Below, piece by piece: positions 7,652 through 13,501 of a stretch of DNA of 15,252 nt. Position 1 is the stretch's first letter. Every line of letters begins with the position of its first letter. Source of the DNA: Halanaerobiales bacterium (GTDB lineage Bacteria; Bacillota_F; Halanaerobiia; Halanaerobiales; DTU029). The stretch covers positions 1 through 15,252 of the forward strand of contig JADQBV010000360.1 of assembly GCA_016278415.1 (NCBI GenBank), in the 5' to 3' direction. The notes beneath the pieces are model-generated. The model was not told the DNA's origin. It was given only the letters and a program-made list of their open reading frames with translations, and did no database searches. Both the position numbers and the translations under genes were made by a program.

Positions 7652-7929
7652 AAATAACGTTAAAGTGGTACATAATCCCCTCATACAATTAGAGGGGAAA
7701 ATCTTTAAACTTTAGTAAAACGTTTTTCTTGATAAATATAACTTTGCATTTTTACTGAAAATCTAGAATTACAATACTTTACTAATGTTATTAAAATTAT
7801 TTTATTGTTAATAATCTAATAAAGGTGGTGTAATAATAAACTAGTAAAATAATTGTTTTTAATTAAAAGTACTATGACATAATATTTCATAGGAAATTTT
7901 AATTTTTATAATAAGAAAGGGGATTATTT
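7652..7929. other. Regulatory intergenic region before the glycosidase gene
   Basis: No gene is seen. Contents are an 8-bp palindrome TAACGTTA (7655-7662); a hairpin CCCCTC (7677-7682)/GAGGGG (7692-7697) without a T-run; the second LacI operator at 7711-7727; a good ribosome-binding-like sequence AAAGGTGGTG (7821-7830) followed at once by stop codons; a stem CTATGA (7872-7877)/TCATAG (7887-7892); and the real ribosome binding site AGAAAGGGGA just before 7930. No strong promoter could be assigned: TTGATA (7729-7734) is a reasonable -35 box but lacks a good -10 at the right distance. Confidence 0.5.
7711..7727 (+). promoter_or_regulatory. LacI-family operator, site 2 (glycosidase operon)
   Basis: TTTAGTAAAACGTTTTT contains the perfect 10-bp palindrome AAAACGTTTT (7717-7726). 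It matches site 1 at 524-540 in 15 of the first 16 bases. A possible -35 box (TTGATA, 7729-7734) begins right after it. Binding by the LacI-type protein encoded just upstream is inferred. It fits the CcpA cre consensus poorly because the outer TG and CA are missing. Confidence 0.7.
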
Positions 7930-10014
7930 ATGTTTAACAAAAATCTATTTCCATATGGTACGGTCTTAAAAATACAAAGAGAATTTACTATGGATGATAT
8001 TTATAGACATATGGACAAAATTAAGAAATTAGGAATGAATTTTATTGTTGTATGGCCAGCTGTTTTTTGGTGGGAAGAAAGAAATGATAATTACCCTTAT
8101 AATACAGGCATTCAAATACTTAAATATGCAGAGAAACTAGATATTAATATTATAGTGGAGGTAGCCGGACAGCTCACTTCGTTAGAATATGGACCTGATT
8201 TTTTAATGAAAGAAGAGTACTTACCAGTGAATTATGATGGTTCATATCGTAAAGAATATAAGGGTTTTGACCACCTTAATTATAATCACCCTGAAGTGAA
8301 ACAATTAATAAGGAAACAATATAAAGAGGTTGCTAATTACTATAAAGAATTTTCTTCTTTATATGGTTATGATATCTGGAATGAGACTATGTTTACATCA
8401 TATGATACTTATACCTTACAGTTATTCCGTGAATGGTTAAAAAATAAATACAAGAATCTTAAAAAATTGAATGATGTTTGGGATAGAGCATATTATGATT
8501 GGTCTCAAATAAATTTTGACAAATGGATATGGGCTAGTGTTATGCCTGTAGTAGATTATGAGCAATTCCATAAAGAAAATGTTGGTATGATACTTAGTGA
8601 GTGGAGAAAGATTATTAAGGAGGAAGACCCTGAACATCCAGTTATTGCTGATAATATACATTCTACACTTACTCAGGATTCATCTTATGATAGACCACAG
8701 GATGATTGGAATGTGAGCCAAAATACAGATGAAATGGGTTTTTCCTTTTATCCCAAGAACTCCCCACATATGGAAAATTGGCAGAGATGGGAAACACTTA
8801 CTGGATTAAGATCGGCAAATAGGAATAAGCCCTTCTGGATCTCTGAACTCCAATCACACCATCAGGCTATGTATAACCCTGGTAGCCTTGTCCATCCTGA
8901 AGAAATTAAATGGTGGAATTGGGAAGCAATTTCTCAAGGAGCAAAAGGAATCATTTACTGGAAGTGGGCCCCTTTTATTAAAGGTGTTCAGACCTTTGGA
9001 CGTGGTTTAATAGATTATAAAGGAAATTATACTCCACGCACTGCTGAGGCTGAAAAAATTAAAAAAATATTAGATGAGAATCTAGATCAATTTAACAATT
9101 ATAAACCTGCAAAATCAAATGTGGCTATTTTGTATGATAAATTAAATCATGATTTTAGTAAAGCATATTCTATTTATTATGATCCCTATATTTCAAATTC
9201 GATATATTTGGATTCTTTAGCCGGCTTATATAAATGTCTTTGGGAACAAAATATAACATCTGATTTTATAACACCTGAAGATATCGGTAAAGAGTTATCT
9301 GATGAATATAAAGTTTTATTTGTTAGTAATCAGCTAAATATAGATGAAGGAATGTCAAATTCTTTAGATGAATTTGTAGAAGATGGTGGAGTTTTAATAT
9401 TCACTGGGCGTTGTGGTTTTATTAATAATGAAGGTATATTAAATAAAAATATACCTGGTGGGGAATTTAACTCACAATTAGGCTGTACACTTATCGATGT
9501 GGCAGTTGATGGACTTGATATAAAGTTTAATGATAATCATAAGCTACAGGGGTATTATGAGAAACAACTTTTAGATGTTAATGATGAAACTGAAATACTA
9601 GCTTCATATGAAGATGGTTATCCAGCGGTCATTAGTAGTAAAAAGGGCAAAGGTGAAGTTATATATATAGGAACCTATTTATGGTATGGGTATTACCAGA
9701 ATGAATCAAAAAATACTTATGAGTACCTAAATAAACTTATCAGCAGATATTCTTTAAACAACTTTACTCTTGATAATCATCAATTAAAGATTAATTACTT
9801 ACAGGGTGAAGATGGTTATATTATTTTTGCATTCAATTATAGTGATACCACTCTTGAAACAGTAATTGAATTTAAAGACATAATTGCAGAAAGGATTCAA
9901 GTTAAAGACTTATATTTGAACGAAGAGAAAGTGATTAAGATTACTGATAATAAGTTAAGATTTGACTTAAAAGTAGATAAGAGGGACGTAAGAGTATATA
10001 AAATACTGTATTAA
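7930..10014 (+). CDS. GH42-like intracellular glycoside hydrolase (annotated family: beta-galactosidase type)
   Basis: This is a 694-residue clan GH-A retaining glycosidase with the GH42 layout: a catalytic (beta/alpha)8 barrel (about 1-385), a glutamine-amidotransferase-like trimerisation domain (about 395-610; VAILYD, VLFVSN, FVEDGGVLIFTGR) and a small C-terminal beta domain. The acid/base is E152 in YDIWNETM and the nucleophile is E306 in FWISELQSHH. The segment GAKGIIYWKWAPF (337-349) is the usual barrel wall. The cysteine zinc cluster found after the acid/base in many GH42 enzymes is absent. There is no signal peptide, so it acts on imported sugar. The ATG start has AGAAAGGGGA at a 6-nt spacing. 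An isomerase gene follows 23 bp later. Family members include beta-galactosidases; the related GH164 family contains beta-mannosidases, so the specificity is open. Confidence 0.85.
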   Translation: MFNKNLFPYGTVLKIQREFTMDDIYRHMDKIKKLGMNFIVVWPAVFWWEERNDNYPYNTGIQILKYAEKLDINIIVEVAGQLTSLEYGPDFLMKEEYLPVNYDGSYRKEYKGFDHLNYNHPEVKQLIRKQYKEVANYYKEFSSLYGYDIWNETMFTSYDTYTLQLFREWLKNKYKNLKKLNDVWDRAYYDWSQINFDKWIWASVMPVVDYEQFHKENVGMILSEWRKIIKEEDPEHPVIADNIHSTLTQDSSYDRPQDDWNVSQNTDEMGFSFYPKNSPHMENWQRWETLTGLRSANRNKPFWISELQSHHQAMYNPGSLVHPEEIKWWNWEAISQGAKGIIYWKWAPFIKGVQTFGRGLIDYKGNYTPRTAEAEKIKKILDENLDQFNNYKPAKSNVAILYDKLNHDFSKAYSIYYDPYISNSIYLDSLAGLYKCLWEQNITSDFITPEDIGKELSDEYKVLFVSNQLNIDEGMSNSLDEFVEDGGVLIFTGRCGFINNEGILNKNIPGGEFNSQLGCTLIDVAVDGLDIKFNDNHKLQGYYEKQLLDVNDETEILASYEDGYPAVISSKKGKGEVIYIGTYLWYGYYQNESKNTYEYLNKLISRYSLNNFTLDNHQLKINYLQGEDGYIIFAFNYSDTTLETVIEFKDIIAERIQVKDLYLNEEKVIKITDNKLRFDLKVDKRDVRVYKILY

Positions 10015-10037
10015 AGTATAGAAGAGGGGAGGGTCCA

Positions 10038-11150
10038 ATGCTAGATATTAAACGACCGTTTAAATTAATGCCTAATAGGGTTAGCAGAACCTATATTGGT
10101 GGCAAGTTAATAGATGAGTTAAAAAGAAAAAGCAATCCAAAAGATAGTAAGAAACCGGAGGAATGGATTGGTTCATTAGTTAAAGCAAGGAATGCCAAAA
10201 AATCTTGTGAAAATGAAGGATTAAGCTTTGTAAAGATACGATCAGATAAAATATTATTAAAAAGTCTTATAAGTAGTAATCCGGAATTTTATCTGGGTAA
10301 AAAACATGTAAAAAAGTATGGTATAGATACTGCCTTGTTGGTTAAAATTTTAGACTCTGCTGAAAGATTAACTATTCAGGTTCATCCAGATAAAGAGAAA
10401 GCTAGAGCTTATTTCGACTCAAATTTTGGAAAAACAGAAGCCTGGTATATCCTTGGGAAACGTCAAATAAATGATGAACGGCCATATATTTTGTTAGGAT
10501 TTAAGCCTGGTATTAGCAAAAAAAAATGGAGAGATCTATATGATAAACAGGATATAGACGGCATGATTAATTCTATGCATAAATTTGAGGTTGAGCCTGG
10601 AGATGTATTTTTAGTTGAAGGTGGGATTCCCCATGCTATTGGGCCTGGATGTCTTATGATAGAGATTCAGGAGCCTACAGACTATACCATTAGAGTAGAA
10701 AAAAGTACTCCTTCTGGTATGGAAATATCTGACGGTATATGTCATCAGGGTATAGGTAATAATAAGATGTTTGAATGTTTTAATTATCATGGTTATACAA
10801 AAGACGAGATTCTAAGCAGATGGAAGATGGGTAATAATATAGCTAATGGGAAAGACACAAAGAGGAATGAAGGTACAACTGAAATTAAATTAATTGACTA
10901 TGAAGATACTAATTGTTTTAAAATGAAACTATATGAAAATGTCACGAATTATAGAATTAAAGCATTATCAGATCCAATGTTTTCAATATTTATAGTCTGT
11001 TCAGGAGAAGGTAGAGTTTCTTGGGATGGAGGGGAACTACCAGTGAGTAGAGGAGATAGTTTTTTCTTGCCAGCTGGAGTTAAAGAGATTGAGTTAGAGG
11101 GAAGTAAAGATTCCCATTTCTCTATGTTAAGATGTTATCCCCCAGAGTAA
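10038..11150 (+). CDS. manA: Class I mannose-6-phosphate isomerase-like protein
   Basis: This is a cupin-fold, zinc-dependent sugar-phosphate isomerase of the type I family (mannose 6-phosphate to fructose 6-phosphate). The expected zinc ligands are visible: Q114 and H116 in IQVHPDK, E134 in GKTEAWYIL and H199 in GGIPHAIG. The family arginine appears as R219 in DYTIRVE. A second cupin-like domain occupies about 290-370, with the tail SFFLPAG. At 370 residues it is longer than the common bacterial ManA (about 315), and the N-terminal part (PEEWIGS at 40-46) is a variant of the usual ESWE segment. It has a strong ribosome binding site (GAGGGGAGGG) and is the second gene of the glycosidase operon. 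No sugar kinase is nearby, so phosphorylated mannose must be made elsewhere. Activity on another sugar phosphate is possible. Confidence 0.85.
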   Translation: MLDIKRPFKLMPNRVSRTYIGGKLIDELKRKSNPKDSKKPEEWIGSLVKARNAKKSCENEGLSFVKIRSDKILLKSLISSNPEFYLGKKHVKKYGIDTALLVKILDSAERLTIQVHPDKEKARAYFDSNFGKTEAWYILGKRQINDERPYILLGFKPGISKKKWRDLYDKQDIDGMINSMHKFEVEPGDVFLVEGGIPHAIGPGCLMIEIQEPTDYTIRVEKSTPSGMEISDGICHQGIGNNKMFECFNYHGYTKDEILSRWKMGNNIANGKDTKRNEGTTEIKLIDYEDTNCFKMKLYENVTNYRIKALSDPMFSIFIVCSGEGRVSWDGGELPVSRGDSFFLPAGVKEIELEGSKDSHFSMLRCYPPE

Positions 11151-11390
11151 GAATTAATAAAGTAAATTTGAAGTAAATTGGCACTAACATTAACAATGTT
11201 ATATAATTTTTCAAAAAATCTTTTTTGATTAATTTAAAAATAAAAAATAATCAATATAGATTATAAAGACTCCTGAGATATTATGTAAGTTTTAACATAT
11301 CAGGAGTTTTTGTAGTTAATACTTTTTAGAGATAATTTGATAGCTGTTAGAATAAATTAATTGGTAAATAAAATACATAAATATTTAATA
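11151..11390. other. Gene-free intergenic region with inverted repeats
   Basis: No coding sequence is seen. Besides the terminator at 11269-11311 it holds two inverted repeats: TAACATT (11185-11191)/AATGTTA (11195-11201) with a 3-nt loop, followed by TATAATTTTT; and TCAAAAAA (11211-11218)/TTTTTTGA (11221-11228) with a 2-bp centre. The first could act as a weak terminator for the isomerase transcript; the second is made of A and T runs and may be structural only. Confidence 0.4.
11269..11311 (+). terminator. Intrinsic terminator of the glycosidase-isomerase operon
   Basis: ACTCCTG (11269-11275) pairs with CAGGAGT (11301-11307) and ATAT (11278-11281) with ATAT (11297-11300), with a 2-nt bulge and a loop of about 15 nt. 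A T-run (11307-11311) follows. It separates the sugar genes from the efflux operon. Confidence 0.75.
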
Positions 11391-11418
11391 TTGCAATAAT
11401 AATTACATATGTTATAAT
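11391..11418 (+). promoter_or_regulatory. Promoter of the tetR-efflux operon (extended -10)
   Basis: TTGCAA (11391-11396) and TATAAT (11413-11418) are 16 bp apart, and TGT just before the -10 box forms an extended -10 element. The operator-like inverted repeat starts at the next base, so the start point near 11425 lies within it. Confidence 0.7.
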
Positions 11419-11438
11419 AAATGAGTGAGGTCTCATTT
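11419..11438 (+). promoter_or_regulatory. TetR-type operator (20-bp inverted repeat)
   Basis: AAATGAG (11419-11425) and CTCATTT (11432-11438) are perfect 7-bp arms separated by 6 bp. The repeat directly abuts the -10 box and overlaps the predicted start point. The size, symmetry and position match how TetR-family repressors control their own operon, so the protein encoded at 11495 is the likely binder (inference). Confidence 0.7.
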
Positions 11439-11494
11439 TAAGAATAATTATAGAAGTAAAAATAGTATAATTACATAAAGGAGGGATGTTATAG

Positions 11495-12091
11495 GTGGCA
11501 AGACCAAAATCACCAGAGAAGAAAGAGTGGATTAGAAAGGCTGCTATTCGTGTTATTTCAGAAGAAGGCTTTCATAAATGTACAACTGACAAAATTGCAG
11601 AAGAAGCAGGGGTATCTGTTGGTACTATATATAATTATTTTAAGGATAAAGAGGATATTTTATCATATATTTTTAAAGTTGAACATACAAAGTTGAATAT
11701 TTATTTTGAGAGGATAATGAAAAAGGAGATGACTGTACCTGATAAATTTAAGTTGTTAATAGATAAGTATTTTAAATATGTATTTAATAATAAAAAACTA
11801 TCTAAGCTAATACATGATGAGAGTAATAGACCTGCTAGAGGTGTTACTCAAGAGATGTTTAGTTATATGTTGGCAATACGTGAACACGTAAAGGATTTGT
11901 TAAAAGAGGGAGTTAAAGAAGGAAGTGTTTCTCCAGAATATGATCTTGATATAGTAGCAAATATTCTTTTAGGATCAGCAAATGTAACTACACTTTTTGG
12001 GCATCTTAATCCAGGTAAAATAGACCATATATGTACAGAGGGACCAGGAAATCTTTTTAAAGTCTTAGCGAATGGGATATTTAATATATAG
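11495..12091 (+). CDS. TetR/AcrR-family transcriptional repressor
   Basis: This is a 198-residue regulator with the standard N-terminal DNA-binding domain: IRKAAIRVISEEGFHKCTT (13-31), then the helix-turn-helix IAEEAGVSVGTIYNYFKDKE (34-53). The C-terminal ligand-binding domain is all helical and diverges, as is normal, so the ligand is unknown. GTG is used as the start, with AAAGGAGGG (11477-11485) about 9 nt upstream; the product begins MARPKSPEKK. It is the first gene of an operon with a TolC-type channel and a periplasmic adaptor, and a 20-bp inverted repeat overlies its promoter. It therefore probably represses itself and the exporter until a toxic compound or lipid-like ligand binds. Confidence 0.92.
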   Translation: MARPKSPEKKEWIRKAAIRVISEEGFHKCTTDKIAEEAGVSVGTIYNYFKDKEDILSYIFKVEHTKLNIYFERIMKKEMTVPDKFKLLIDKYFKYVFNNKKLSKLIHDESNRPARGVTQEMFSYMLAIREHVKDLLKEGVKEGSVSPEYDLDIVANILLGSANVTTLFGHLNPGKIDHICTEGPGNLFKVLANGIFNI

Positions 12092-12151
12092 TATAATTTG
12101 TTATGTAAAATAAATTTTAATGATTAATTATAAGGATGGTGAAATTAGGAA

Positions 12152-13501
12152 GTGAAAAAAATTACAAAAATTACTTATAAATCTAAGTTATTTACAGTTA
12201 TAATAATATTTCTAATAAGCTTTTTAATAACAGGTTTTGTATCTGCTCAGGAAGAAGTAACTTTAGAGCAAGCCCTTAAACTGGGAATGGAAAATAATAA
12301 GGCTCTTCAGGAAGTGGCACATGATCAAAATAAGGCTATGATTGATTTAAATAGTGCTAAGAAGGCATTTTATCCAGAGGTAAGTGCAAGTACTTCATAT
12401 ACAAGGTTGACTAAGGGGCCTCAAATTCCTTCATTTGAGTCAATGTCACCTTCCATTATTGAAGGGCCTAAAAATAACTACCAAACTTCTATTTCAGTAC
12501 AACAACCAATTTACCTGGGTGGTAAGATTTGGCTTGGGTTAGAACAAGCGGGAACAGGAATGGATATAGCAGAAGTTCAAGTAGAACAAAAAAAGACTGA
12601 GGTATTATTTCAGATTATCCAGTCGTATTATAATGTCCTCATGGCTCAAGAAAGAGTTGATATAGAAGAGGAGGCATTGAAACTTGTCAGGGAACATAAA
12701 AGGACAGCAGGAATCAGCTATAATGCAGGAACTATTTTAAGAACAGACATATTACAAGTAGAGATTGAAGAGAGTAAGGCTATGCATAGTCTTGAAGTCG
12801 CCCGTAATGACTTACTAATGGCTAAGAAGATGATGGGTAACACCATTGGGATAGATCTGACAAACAAAAGATTTACCTGGCCTATATTGAATCCTGATCT
12901 AAAGTTGGAAAAGGAGCATCAGTTTCAGGAAGCAAAATTAAATAGACCAGAACTTCAATTACTTAATCTAAATAAAGAAATTTTGAAAACTAATCTTCAA
13001 ATGGAGAAAAACAGTCATCTTCCGAACATTGTTCTATCAGGAAATTATCAATGGCAGGGAGAAGAATTTTCTCTTAAAGATGGGACTGGTAGTTTAACAT
13101 TAGCAGCTAATATAAATATTTTTGACAGAGGTTTAAGCAAAAATAAGCAAGATAAGATAAATGAAGATATAAGTAAATTAGATCTTAATAAATCTAATCT
13201 TGAAAATTTAATAGAGATAGAAATTGAAGATCTACTGCTTACTATTCAAGAAAATAAGAACAATATAGAATTGCAGGAATTGAATATAGAGAAGGCAGAT
13301 GAAAACCTAGAATTGGAAAGCAAAAGATATAAAGTAGGTATGGGTACTAATGTCAATGTAATGAATGCCCAGATGGTATTAAAACAGACCAGGATAGCCA
13401 GAATGCAAGCAGAATATCATTACAAAGTAAATCTCTTTAAATTACTAGAAAAAACAGGACAATTGATAGATTATTGTCAGGGGGTAATCATTAATGAATA
13501 G
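12152..13501 (+). CDS. TolC-family outer membrane efflux protein
   Basis: This is the outer-membrane channel of a tripartite exporter. It has 449 residues, the standard length. A signal peptide is visible: a basic start, a hydrophobic core (14-30) and VSA before Q33. The mature part begins VTLEQALKLGMENNKAL, the hallmark N-terminus of this family, and has two outer membrane efflux protein repeats, each with long coiled-coil helices and a beta segment (SISVQQPIYLGG near 111-122; LAANINIFDRG in the second half). The end, GMGTNVNVMNAQ, is also typical. Its presence shows the cell has an outer membrane. It starts at GTG, 60 bp after tetR, and overlaps the adaptor gene by 8 bp, so all three are probably one transcript. 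Confidence 0.92.
   Translation: MKKITKITYKSKLFTVIIIFLISFLITGFVSAQEEVTLEQALKLGMENNKALQEVAHDQNKAMIDLNSAKKAFYPEVSASTSYTRLTKGPQIPSFESMSPSIIEGPKNNYQTSISVQQPIYLGGKIWLGLEQAGTGMDIAEVQVEQKKTEVLFQIIQSYYNVLMAQERVDIEEEALKLVREHKRTAGISYNAGTILRTDILQVEIEESKAMHSLEVARNDLLMAKKMMGNTIGIDLTNKRFTWPILNPDLKLEKEHQFQEAKLNRPELQLLNLNKEILKTNLQMEKNSHLPNIVLSGNYQWQGEEFSLKDGTGSLTLAANINIFDRGLSKNKQDKINEDISKLDLNKSNLENLIEIEIEDLLLTIQENKNNIELQELNIEKADENLELESKRYKVGMGTNVNVMNAQMVLKQTRIARMQAEYHYKVNLFKLLEKTGQLIDYCQGVIINE

Noticed and set aside
7677..7697. Intrinsic terminator after the lacI-type gene
   Set aside because: The CCCCTC/GAGGGG stem is followed by AAAATC rather than a T-run, so it does not meet the usual form, though it may still slow transcription.
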